Shown: positions 1-10,900 of the stretch, piece after piece
Numbering within the stretch: position 1 is the first letter of the stretch
Layout of the letters: the number at the start of each line of letters is the position of its first letter
Assembly: GCA_918026815.1 (NCBI GenBank)
Contig: CAKJVC010000011.1
Location: 298,767-362,766 of the forward strand
Direction of reading: 5' to 3'
DNA from: Chalara sp. BL73
Taxonomy: Eukaryota; Ascomycota; Leotiomycetes; Helotiales
DNA: 64,000 nt
Program-made: the position numbers and the translations under genes
Notes under the pieces: model-generated
Seen by the model: the letters and a program-made list of their open reading frames with translations, nothing else
Told to the model about the DNA's origin: nothing
Database searches by the model: none

Positions 1-16
1 GTGGGAAGAGAGACAT
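1..16 (-). CDS. Start of a small heat-shock protein gene (partial)
   Basis: Only the first five codons lie in the window. On the minus strand an ATG at 16..14 opens a frame reading Met-Ser-Leu-Phe-Pro. This is how many ascomycete Hsp30-class small heat-shock proteins begin (family knowledge). Five residues alone would be weak evidence. The upstream DNA makes the case: a purine-poor leader, a TATA box about 160 bases upstream and four clusters of heat-shock elements. A protein of this family would be an ATP-independent cytosolic holdase with an alpha-crystallin domain, but none of that domain is visible here. The identity is an inference; another heat-induced gene is possible. Confidence 0.5.
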
Positions 17-175
17 CTTGCGTGTGGTTGGTGCTTTGAGTAAAACTCGTTTGGCTTGTGTGCTTGGTAGGTGCTTGAGAATTTAATAAGATGATTGCAT
101 AAAAGCTTTGGCTTGATTATCTTGAGTTGTGTTGAAGTGATGAAGAAGTAGCAGTTGGAGAGAATGAAGCTGTCC

Positions 176-183
176 TTATATAA
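176..183 (-). promoter_or_regulatory. TATA box of the left-edge heat-shock gene
   Basis: TTATATAA, a perfect palindrome, lies about 160 bases upstream of the ATG at 16..14. It sits between that start codon and the heat-shock elements, which is the expected order for a leftward heat-induced promoter. Confidence 0.55.
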
Positions 184-196
184 CCCTCCTGCCAGA

Positions 197-214
197 TTCT
201 AGAGATTTCGAGAA
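197..214 (-). promoter_or_regulatory. Heat-shock element cluster 1
   Basis: Four alternating units spaced by two bases: TTC-nn-GAG-nn-TTC-nn-GAA on the plus strand. Three match the Hsf1 unit exactly and the second has one mismatch. It is the cluster nearest the TATA box. Confidence 0.6.
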
Positions 215-355
215 ATTACGCAAATTATACGATTCACGGAAGGTAAAACCATGGCGAATATTCTGGTAGATGCGTTTGTCTGTTCGTGTTCGAATGTGTA
301 AAGTAGCGTTGCGTCATTAACCATCACCACTTTGAGATACATCACGAACTGCCTA

Positions 356-368
356 GAAATTTCTAGAC
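356..368 (-). promoter_or_regulatory. Heat-shock element cluster 2
   Basis: GAA-nn-TTC-nn-GAC on the plus strand, embedded in the palindrome CTAGAAATTTCTAG. Two units are perfect and the third has one mismatch. Confidence 0.5.
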
Positions 369-432
369 GAAGCGAACAGCGACATCACATCGCGACAGGC
401 TGTTGTACGGAATATTCCTAGGTTTCTGAACG

Positions 433-455
433 GAATCTTCTAGAAATATCTCGAA
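433..455 (-). promoter_or_regulatory. Heat-shock element cluster 3 (five units)
   Basis: Five units in strict register: GAA-nn-TTC-nn-GAA-nn-ATC-nn-GAA. Four are perfect and one has a single mismatch. This is the strongest Hsf1 site in the window and could accommodate more than one Hsf1 trimer. Confidence 0.7.
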
Positions 456-479
456 CACTCCGCAAACACTTCCCTGCGA

Positions 480-497
480 GAAATCTCGCGAATTCGA
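480..497 (-). promoter_or_regulatory. Heat-shock element cluster 4 (degenerate)
   Basis: GAA-nn-CTC-nn-GAA-nn-CGA. Two of four units are perfect. It is weaker than the other clusters but in register and part of the same array. Confidence 0.4.
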
Positions 498-3400
498 GGA
501 TAATCTCTTTTCCTTGGTGGTCAAGTGAGTTGGGAGTGAGCGATCCTGAGAAGTGGCAAATTTGGTATCGAACCACAACCCTCGTATTGTGATTGGTCCA
601 GGCGTTCGACATTCACAACGCACCAAATGGACCCCGTTTCACCAGACTGAAGCAAATTTTGATGGTTAGATTAGGCCGAGTTCTAGGCTTTTCCTGTAGC
701 ATAAACATTCTTGCATGATTGATTGTTAGCTAAGCATTGCAATACTAAAATCAATGTCCCCAGAATCCAACACCTCGCTCGCTTAGCCTGACAGGAGATA
801 AAGCAACCAATTCTACTCCACCTTGCGATTTTTATGTTATTACAGGAAAGTATATCGGGAAAGTACCAAAAAATCGACAGCGAATTTGTATGAAGGTTTA
901 TTGCGTCTGGAAGAACTATCAGTCCACTGGTGGCCGGTTCATGCCACGCCAAGCAGCCAAACATTGTCCAGCATCCAAATGTAACCAAAATACGAAATAT
1001 ATCCCGAAATCGACCGTTGGATTTTTTTTGGTACCCGTAAACCCGTTGCCGTGCTGTCCTTTCCAAACAATTACAACGGTATACACCTAGATTGAGAGCG
1101 AGAAGATGCCTGTTTTGACACATTGAAACAAATGTACCAGATCTTTAAGTTCATCGTAGTGGTGGTAAAGACCGACATGAGGTAATGGAACCATCTAAGA
1201 CCAGCGACCAATAACATTGCTAGGATTCTTCGTCCGACCTGTCGAATACTGCCTAGAGTTCAGGGCCACACATGACTGCCTAGCGAGTATATATTTCCCA
1301 GATAGTACTCTGCCATGTAAGTCTTTGGATATAAAAAGGAATGCGGTTCCATATTTGGTGCCGAAATACACTACCAACATTTTACACTAGCTTCAATCTA
1401 CCCTCGCAGAAGCCCGCCATTCACGCGAATCTGTGACTGAGAACTTGCTACTTCAGAAGCCGTATTAAAGATAAGCCGAGGTCGGTTTCAGATGTCCCTT
1501 TGGGTAGATAATATGCCGGTGTTCACAGGACACCCAACTGTATGGTACACCCTGGTTGTCGCTTGTGAGCCAAGCGCGATTTCAAGTATGAAGTAAAGTC
1601 CTGATCATGAGTTACCTTATCTTCTATCGTAAAAGAGATCTCGGTTTGGCATTCTCATTCAAAGCTGTTCCTATAGTTTGTACCAGTATCCGGATCTCCA
1701 GCTTCAAGTCAGTGGCAGTACAATGCGGTTCAATTCCCTCATTGTGAATTTTCCCACCATTCTTTCTGGCACTCAGCTACCAATTCGAGGCGAAGGATCA
1801 GGGCCATCAGGCGATGTGATAAACAAAACAGCCGCCTTACTAGGCCCCACACCCTATAGCAGCCCATAAGTTGCGATCGCTGAGCTAAAAGCCAACGAAA
1901 CCGCAGTAGGCCGAATCAACTCTTTATCGCGTTGTCGCTCATCTCGTGCAGCTGCAGATTGCGGCGGAGTTTAGCATGTAGTCTTATCTGAACGACGTGC
2001 TGGCCGACGCTGGCGGGCAGTCTTTAGACCAACCCCAAATTCACCGGCAGTTGCTACTTGGGGGCTACCCAAATGGCGCATCAATCCCGACTTCTACTGA
2101 CCAGCTTGGGTGGCTTCCTTTGGTCCTGATGCTTGCAGTGGAGGCTAGATATATCTATTAAGTTCCTTCCCGTGTTTCGTAAGCTCTTTGGCATTGATTA
2201 AATGTTCATCAGAGGCTCAACACCATAGTCGGACTGTGTGCGAATGCGGTAGCCCTTACCAAGCGTCCGATATCCTGGTCGTGTTATAACCAACAAATTT
2301 GTTTTGAGTATGAATGACCACTTGAGCTGTTTCTATGATGTGCTCCTTGTATAAATACATAAAGAGGAGGCAGTAGGAGGAACCCTGGGCTTGGATAGAA
2401 TCGAAGTCATCGAAGTAAGATATCGGTTGACACTCTATCGCTGATGGTGTGCTGCAACATTGAATATTTCGATTGCGCCTAGGAAGGAGTGCTTTGCAAA
2501 TCTGCGAATAGTAGCCCATTGAAATTCTCTGGCTTCTTCGTTGCTTTTCATGGGTTTCATGCAGAAAGACGTATGATACAGTTATTCTTATTCGACTTTA
2601 GGCTATTCGTCGAGATTCCCCGTTTGTCATTCTGCAAAGTCAGACGCATGAGAAGCTCCAATGTGAATCTCCAAAAATCTCCATCATTACTTACTATAAT
2701 CAATTTTTATACCTTAAGAATGCTTATTCGTTGCTGTCGTGAAGTGAGGCTGGAAGAGGATGGGAAGTGGCAAATCTCGTGGTCGTATCCCTGGGTATTT
2801 TCCGGTAGACTTTCGCTTAGATTTCTTAGAAAAGGGGCTGCACAGCCACACACATTTTGGCATTTGCCACTGAAGATCACAATGTTGCACTGATATGCGC
2901 TTGCTGTAGGAAGAATATACCTAGGTGACATCACAGTGATCGAGAGCGATCGATTTCGGCGGTATCCGATGAAAACCTTAAAATAGAAAGAGGATGTCCT
3001 GCTAGGGAAGGGAAATTCCGAACTCTTGGACAACTCTAATGCTGCCATATCCTTTTGTCGATGGTGGCGAACAACCTTGAAATTCTGGGATTCGCGATTA
3101 CCCATCTTCTCCTACTTGCCATATGTCACTTCCCAAATGATAGAAAGAAGTCAAGGTCCTTCAGGGTAAGTCCTCCAAATAATTCGTGACAGGCCATAGA
3201 CAGGTGACATTAGATATCTGAATATAAACAATATGTCTAGCTGTACTTGTACATGATGGTGATATGGCGACCTCCAGGGTTATGCAACATTTTATTCGAC
3301 TTTAAAGAGAAATAAACTTCATCTTCGTATATTCAGATATCGCATCTCTCTTCAACTTCGTAACTCGTTATTATATACTATTGGCATCGTCCGGTAGGTA

Positions 3401-3508
3401 GAAGTGTGCTAGCTGCGCATTAGAACGCTCCACCGCAAAGCCCAGCAATGCGAGGTGTCTTAAGTAACTCTATCTGTAAATGCATATAGATTTCGTTCGA
3501 AATTATCT
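498..3508. other. Intergenic, no recognisable gene
   Basis: Short open frames occur on both strands, including a 132-codon minus-strand frame at 2707-3105 and an overlapping 134-codon plus-strand frame. They overlap each other, show no domain or motif I recognise and have no convincing start or splice context. The left part probably belongs to the heat-shock promoter and the right part to the 3' region of the YTH gene. Confidence 0.6.
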
Positions 3509-5552
3509 TCACTGGAATAGCCGCATTCCGGGGTAGCCTGTCATGGGCATGGCGATAGGCATTCCTGGCATTTGTACTGGTGTTTGCGAGATTGGGCTGA
3601 GATTGCGATGAAACAGAGAAAGAAGTCTTCTCCCAACTGATGTCTCCAACTCGGTTCCATCTCGTGCAATTTTTACCTCGCGGTTTGAGTTCCAAGGGTT
3701 TCGTAACCCTCTCGTTCTGTAGAAGGGTAGGCGCGTTGTTGATATCCATTCGATTTTGAATGGTTTTCCCCAAGCCTTTGATGGTACAGGTTCACCTTGT
3801 TCGCTTTTGTTGCTGTCTGTTTCCTCCTCCTCGTCATCCTCTCTTTCTGCCTCCCAGAAAATAGTCCCTCTAGCAGAATCATCAATTATACGACCCTTGG
3901 GTGCAAATTCAGTTGCTGAAGTGGGAATCGCTCTTGGTAGCTCGGGATCCTCAACCGCCTGAGCTTTGGGAGCAAATTCAATTGCAGCAGCCGGATCTTC
4001 ATTAATAGAAGAGGCCATACGTGCATAGCCAAAGTACTCGCCAGATTTGTTCGCAGAAAATATCAAATAAACATTGTCCACTGCCTGCATACACTTTAGC
4101 AACTTACAAACATGAGATTAGGTGCTTACCTCATAAGCCTTATTCAGACCCTCCTCATTATGGGATTGCGTTGCCCAGATACCATTTCGCACACTAAGCT
4201 CAAGGTCTTCCACGGTCAAACTTTTTACAACAAAGAACTTGTCGTTTGGGAGATTGCCATCCTTAGATTCCACGGTTTCCTTCCCTTTAGTTTCTTTGGC
4301 TGTTGGATGGTGATCCGGAGAAGGACTTCTAGCAACAGGAGGATTTGATGGCGTGGCCAAAACAGCAGGGCCTGTCGGAACTGCCACTCCGGCTACAGCC
4401 CCAACAGAGCTTCGTCGCAAACGGCTTACTAGTCTCACTGTTTGAAATCTTGAGTCGTGGATCTTCCCTTGAGCTTCTGCACAAGCAGCTTCGTCCTTAT
4501 AGTTCGCAAATGCACAATTACTCTTCGATATGAGAAATAGTGATTCAAGTCCAGGCGCCTCTTTACAGACATGAAGGACAAGACTCATAAGCTCGGTCTG
4601 CGGGGGCAGGTTCCCAATCCAAATCGCGTGGCCTAAGGTATATTAGTGAGGTGGAACTCAATAGTACGATTGTAGAACATACCGCTTTGGCGAGGTTTGC
4701 GAGGTGGTCCTCGAACAACTGATGACTGGTTTGAGCTGGGTGCTGCAAAGTCCCTCGTTAGATCATAGTTTATATTGATGAAGTAGTACATGGTTTACAC
4801 CCAGACAAATGTTAATTCAACTTACCAATGCTAGATCTTCCAGAAGCGACTCCACTCGTATTAGCACTAAAATGGACATTGGGATTGTGCTGAAGCTGCT
4901 GCCGACTGTCCCCTGGAAAACTGCTGCGACTTCCGTACTGCATATTAGGTGGAAATCCTGGATACATTTGGTTTTGTGGGCTATATTGCCCTGGCTGAAT
5001 ATAGTAGGCAGAGTTTTGAAGCTGTTGTTGATGTTGTTGCTGGAACTGCTGTTGGGCCATATACATTTGGTTCTGGTAAAACTGGTTGGCAGATGTGGCT
5101 CCAGCTTGCAAATGTGGTGGTGAAGGAGTCTGGCTTGGTGGAAATGCGCCTTGGTACTGGTTCTGGTACTGTATGTTATATGGCACGTTTCCTGGTGAAC
5201 TAAATCCTTGTGCAGTGGGGAACTGGGATGGATTTTGGGAGTAATTTGGTAGTCTTGGTAAGTGCGCCGAAGGGTATCTTTGATGTTGTAGAGAGTGACT
5301 TTGCTGGTATGGAAGCTCAGGTAATGCATGTCCAAGATGATTCATGTCAAAAGTATTTGGTCCTGTTGACGAATTGTGCTGATCATTGAACTGAGAAGAT
5401 GGTGAAATGTTAGTCTGTAAGGAGCTGCCTTGCTGGCCTTTTCTAGCGTCTCCATCTTCGTATGAGCTTGAGGTCGGATATTGTGACATGTCTTGTCTAT
5501 CGAGCTGTGGTGGACTATTGATCGATGGCGGGCTTAAGGGTGTATCTCCCAT
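3509..5552 (-). CDS. YTH-domain m6A reader with RRM-like domain
   Basis: Predicted RNA-binding protein that recognises N6-methyladenosine through a YTH domain. I place four exons: 5552..4826, 4742..4683, 4632..4130 and 4084..3509 (621 aa), all with GT-AG borders and consistent phase. The first ~240 residues are Gln/Pro/Tyr-rich low complexity. An RRM-like segment follows (AIWIGNLPPQ, then CAFANYKDEAACAEAQGKI, about residues 265-330). The YTH fold starts near residue 400 (KFFVVKSLTVEDLELSVRNG) and resumes with FKIEWI and LRNPWNSNREVKIARDG. The Trp residues in GIW and EWI are placed like the aromatic cage of the family. The two YTH halves are separated by an acidic insert of about 85 residues. 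The start was set at 5552 because an in-frame ATG at 5609 sits behind a good 3' splice site (CAG at about 5591), so the upstream part looks intronic. No obvious gene partner adjoins it. Confidence 0.9.
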
Positions 5553-6748
5553 GATGACTTCGTTCAGCGTCTGTGTCGGTGCCCAAACCTGTACCCAAAT
5601 AAAGGCCATATTAGCGACTTAGAAGCCAAAGTGGAAATATATATATAAACACATTGCCCCTAGTACCAACGAGTGTGCAGCACGAGCTGGAAGTCAATAG
5701 TAGCTAACTTTGTGAAACTTTGGAAAATAACTAAACGAAAGTTGACCGCACCTTTAGAATTTCGTTTCTCGCACAACAATCGTCTTTAAAACCACGAGTG
5801 CTTATTCTGTCTCTATACTGACCGGTGGCGATGGTGTCGGGAACCGGGGATCCGTGAAATCTAAGAATAAGCTTTTAGACCTCCAGCAAGGGCTGAGATG
5901 CCTCAATTGGATGGTTAGATTGTGAATTTGTTTCTGGGAACCGTTTCGAGAAGTTGTGGAGGAGGCGCAGGTAGATGGATGTTGGCTCGGTAAGAGGAGT
6001 GTCGGGTGATTATCTTAAGAGACAGCCAATATTAAAGTAAAGACGTATCGTGAAGGGATGGTAATACTGCAAAGATCGACCTCGAAATGCGGCAAAAGGT
6101 ACATGCTTCGACAAAAGCGTATGAAGGAGGCTGTAAACAGTTCTGCAGACCAGGGCTTCGGGGATTTTTGAGCACAACTGAGCGAACCCCCGTCTGTCAA
6201 TGATCCGGGTGCTTCAGTTGCCTCACGAACACCAGGGACGGGAGAGTTTTATTGGGTACTTGCACCTGACGGATTGAAAATTGAGATGACCGCTAGCCCG
6301 GATGAATATGCAGGAAACAATGTTGATGTTTTGTCGGTTATAAAAAAAAGAAGTGGACTAGGCAAGGTTTGTGCGAACCGTTTCCTAGCAGAAATGGAAA
6401 TGAGAAAGATGTTCACAAGGTTTTGTTTGTAAGTAGCTGGCATAGGCCAAGCAGAAGAGCCACCAAGAAGCGATCTTTTGGGCACGATGAGGTGGCTCTG
6501 AGATCACGACAGGCATCGGTGCGGCGGCCACCTAGATGGGCTGAGAAATCATTGCCAAACTGGGATTGAGCATGTGTTGAGAAGAAGGAGGGAAAACGGG
6601 ACAACGAAAAAATATGAGGTAGGTTAGAATTCGGACGGAGAAACATGAGAATCACTGAGTGGTGACTGGCCAGCTTCGCGGTAACGGCCTAAGAGGGGGC
6701 ACCGTCCACTATCACTGATTGATCCCCCTCCTGTCCATCCATGGGCTT

Positions 6749-6771
6749 CGGGGAGGGGAGGGGGGAGGGGC
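6749..6771 (+). other. G-quadruplex-type G tract
   Basis: Four G runs of four to six bases separated by single A residues on the plus strand, about 1.2 kb upstream of the YTH start codon. The pattern satisfies the usual G4 rule with minimal loops. Function is unknown. Confidence 0.5.
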
Positions 6772-7129
6772 ATAACCCACGCACATGGCAAAGCATGGGA
6801 GTTCCATGAGGGAATGGCCAGACGGGTCTTTCTGATAGCTTGGTGGAGAGAGAGAGAGAGCGGTGCAGGGGACCCGATGGAAGGAAGATGGGAATTGTGA
6901 AGCGACGCTGCTTTTGTCATGCTGAAAAATTATGGGAAAGGTAGAAATACGGATGGCATTGTGTCTTTGCCGCTACTAGCAGAAACTAGGGAAAGTGGTA
7001 CAAGAGAAACTAGGGTTGGACTGGCACGGTAAGGTAAGGGAAGGGAAGGTAAAGTTTGGGCCCCACGGTTAGCAGTGTTAGGGTTTTTAGGGTGTTAAGG
7101 TTAGGGGGGTTACAGACAGTAACCGTAAA

Positions 7130-7166
7130 CCAGTATCCGGTATCCAGTATCCAGTATCCAGTATCA
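7130..7166. repeat. 7-bp tandem repeat (CAGTATC type)
   Basis: About five consecutive copies of a seven-base unit, ccagtat, with one variant copy containing GG. It follows a short stretch with two TTAGGG-like hexamers at about 7077-7108. Confidence 0.7.
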
Positions 7167-7886
7167 GCCCGAGTCACAGTCCCAGTTCCAGTTAAGGGGG
7201 GAAGGGGGGGGGAGTCCGGACCAGCGAAATGGGCCTGCCAATGGAGTGGCGCTCGGCTGCTTAACTAGATAAGGGAACATCCAGCCAGGCGGAGCCAAGA
7301 TCAGGACCTAATTACCACTCAACGATACACTGACAGTAGTAACACTGCCGTTGTCAAAGGCTGGCTCATTTTTTTTCTTTTTTCTTTCCTTTTCTTGTTT
7401 ACGATACTGGTGTATAGTACCATGACATGTTATTTAGTATTCATGATTGATGGTTCCTTAACATCATTATCTGTTTTTGACCGATATTGCTACTCCAGCT
7501 CCGGCTCCTGATGTGCAGCCTCATGGGGAAAAGAAAAACCAAAAAAAAAAAACCGCCCATGCTTTACGCGCCAAATAATTCTGCTGTGTGGGAGAAACCA
7601 AGAACGCAAGAGCAAAAGCCTTAGTGGCGACAGGTGGCGGTGCGGATCCATGTAACTTGATACAGTACTGTGCTGGTAATGGAAAATAATGCAGCATGTT
7701 GGACCCTGCCGAGACGTCTATTGTGCCACCTGCACGTTGGACTCGGCACAAATCATCAAAGAAAATATACGAAGGTACTTGGCCCGAGGCGGTAGAAGCC
7801 GTTCGCACCCTACACCGGAAGATTATCTTGGTTGTGTGGAGTAGACGTGCTATGATATGCTGTGCTGTGCCATCCTATGCTCTGGG

Positions 7887-7909
7887 AAGGGAAGGGAAGG
7901 GAAGGGAAG
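7887..7909. repeat. GGGAA microsatellite
   Basis: Four perfect copies of the pentamer gggaa in tandem. A simple repeat with no further context. Confidence 0.75.
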
Positions 7910-10900
7910 CATAAAAACTAAATAAAAATAAAAATAGAGAGAAACAGAAATAGGAAGAGAAACTCTGCTTTCATGCCGTTCATTCCCCAGGTTCGCGTAC
8001 TGAAAGAGAATTTCCTCCAGCGAACTAGAGTCCTTTGATAGGCGAAACCTTAAATATGCCCACCGATATATTTTCGAAACTAGCTTATATGATTCATCAA
8101 TCTGTCCACCAGCTGATGTATTGACTAGCACTACTTCGATATCTCTTGCAACCAAACACATTATTTACGGGGGTGCAATGCCCGATGACGAGATCTGAAT
8201 AGTAAATACCAAATATTTTAGAGATCTCTTTGCTGTTCAGCTGTGCAGGCATGGATCCATGAAGATCATCCAACACATATATTAGTCCGACGTCAAGCCC
8301 ACCTCATGCAAATCATAGGGTCATGTGGTATTGAGCACCGGTACATCAATCCTTGGTGATGCATTCCGAAACCGATACGAGATTGATAGAATTCTTCTCC
8401 TTTCTTCGCAAGCCCTCCTTTCTTTCGCACAGCTTTGAATTTGGCCATCATCTTATTGTCCGATAACTGACAACAATGTCTCAATATGCATAATAAGAGC
8501 CGGAGATGCCTCCGGACCAGTAGCCTTGAGGTTTCGGATCATGAAAATTGGAACTTATGCAGTTTGAAAAAAAAGGAACAAAAAAAACCTTAAAACTTTT
8601 GTCGTTGTAAAATACTCCTGGTGTGCTTCCAAGAATATTTGTCGGGTGTATCATATCCAGTTTTCGGTGGCATGTGCCCCACAACTGCTGTGAGCTTCTA
8701 CTTGGAGATCTGAAACACATCAAAATAGCTAGTTACCGCATCTAGATGCAATGCTTCTCACTAAAGGCTGCCTAAATATCATGACCTTTTGCGGAGACCT
8801 GGCTCTGGACTTGGACCTGGATCTGGACCTCATGTCCTTGTGCCACAGTGGCGAGTGCAGGGTGGTGGGTGCATTCTTGGCATCGACTTGCGTCATATAT
8901 CAGTAGAGAGATACAAAGAGACCCCCAGTTAAGCCCGACTACTGTATTTTCTTTAGGTTTTAGGTTTCGGAGGCGGAAGACTCCCCTTCAATTGGGTCGC
9001 GAATTTATACCTGATTTTAACCAATCATATCCCCTATGATGTATGTTTTAAAAAAGGTCGCTCCTTCATTCCTTCATGCATGTTGTCATGTGTGGCTCAA
9101 ATAAAACTCCCTGGAGGTATATCGAATATCCTGCCGAGCCGATAGAGTGGCGCGAACTCCATTCCATCGGTTGTTCTTTGCTTCTCCCGTACCCAAGGCC
9201 ATAGATACAGCATCTCGTGCTTCACACTGTTTCCAAATGTGCGTAGTGAAGCAGGGCGTCTCTTTCCACCAGCTGAATGTGCTTCACTGTACAAGTGCAT
9301 GCCCTTGTGCCAGCGAGTAAGCAGTTAGGGTAACATGAGTAAGTTAGGTACGAGGTATGTGTGCGATAGACCTGCTCTACAGTAGTAGTCTCTGAATATC
9401 TCGTTCCGAAGAGGTAGGTCCTGGGTGGAAATACAGTTCCGCCCCGCCGAACCCCATCAAAAATGCAAAAGTTGGAAAAGAATGGCCCAAGTACGAAGAC
9501 AGCGGGGGTTTACTAGTAACGCCACAGTGGGCTGTGCTTTGGAGACTGAAAAGGATCAACAATATTCCAGCTCTTTTTGAGCATGATCATCCAGACTCGT
9601 CGACAACTTCAAGACTAACCAACGCGTCCTTCGGACCTCATCCGTTACTTTTACGACAAGTCATCCTTTTAGAATATGCGGCCATGCCGTATACCGGAGA
9701 TCCTAGTATATGCTTAATCCCCACTTCACGCTGACAGGAGCGCCTTGATCCCTACCGTACAATAGATGTATGTCAGGTATTGAATATCCTTTCTTCTTTC
9801 TATACTTCCTTACTCCACATCGACCCCCATCTCCAAGTTTGCCACTCATGCTGCTTTTATGCTTCATTCGGCAGTGTTTGTTCTGGTAGCTCACGCGATG
9901 CAGGAACTGCATACTTTTTGAGCATGATTTGCAGTAGCAAACCCCCTCCTGGCTGGCTGCAAGAGTGCCAAGACGGAGGCTATTTTTCTATGATGAAATT
10001 TGAGGTTTTTTGGGTAAAGAGTAATCATTCAATTTTCAATATTAGAGGTTCAAATTTCTGCATGTTGGAAATAGAATATGGAGGACATTATGTTCTCCGT
10101 TCTGGCCCGTCACGCTTTCCCAATCACAGTTTTAAGCTATCTATGCAACAAACACTTATAGTATTTGTTATTCCACACCATGGAGGTATAGCAACAAGTT
10201 ACATAGCTTTGCGGGGAAAGACACTGTATGATATTGTGAAGAACAGACCGCATCATCATATGCTCGTCCATTCTTCTACAGTATCCACTGACTAGCTACC
10301 GTTTCGGACCTTGCCCATGCAGTGTTCATCATTGACATGTGGCAAGGGGCTTCATAGGTCACAGATGTTCCACTGGCAAATTGCTATTCCGCTGTCCATT
10401 ATCTTCCTTCGTATGGTGGAAGCCGTGATTGGCACAAGCCCTAAGAGAGTGCTCGGGTACCCTACGGGTTATGGCAATGTCCTACGAGTCTAAATAGGCA
10501 TCTATCTCAACGGCGCCAGAAGGGCCTCCGTCTTTTATCAGGCTTGATTCTCTCCAAGTATTGGACACTAGCCTATGCACAGAAGATTGCGTTCATCTGA
10601 CAGGAACATATCTCCCGCCCCGAAAGCTCCGACAAGCCCTCGATTTAGTGAAGTCTCTTGCGTTTATTAGCTTGACTTGTCTACCTACCCTGTCAAGCTT
10701 CGAGATTCATCAAGTTCCCAGACACCCAACTATCGACCAAGGACACCAAAATATTAGGCATATCTAATCTACCAAAAGAATGCTCAGGTGTGAGGCGACA
10801 CGATGGAGCTGCCTTCGGCTTTGTTGGAGATGCCATTTCTGCCTAGCTTTGTTCTGCATATTGCGTGTTTGATTAGCTGCGACAGCCCAGTGGTAAGCAC

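Noticed and set aside
1725..1745. B-box-like GGTTCAATTCC suggesting a tRNA
   Set aside because: No A box at the right distance and no acceptor or anticodon stems could be paired.
2489..3105. Opposing frames of 134 and 132 codons
   Set aside because: They overlap on opposite strands and neither shows domain features.
9780..10295. 171-codon plus-strand open frame in the gene-poor stretch
   Set aside because: Begins with a TTG, contains no recognisable domain, and has scattered hydrophobic and Cys residues without pattern; it looks like chance.
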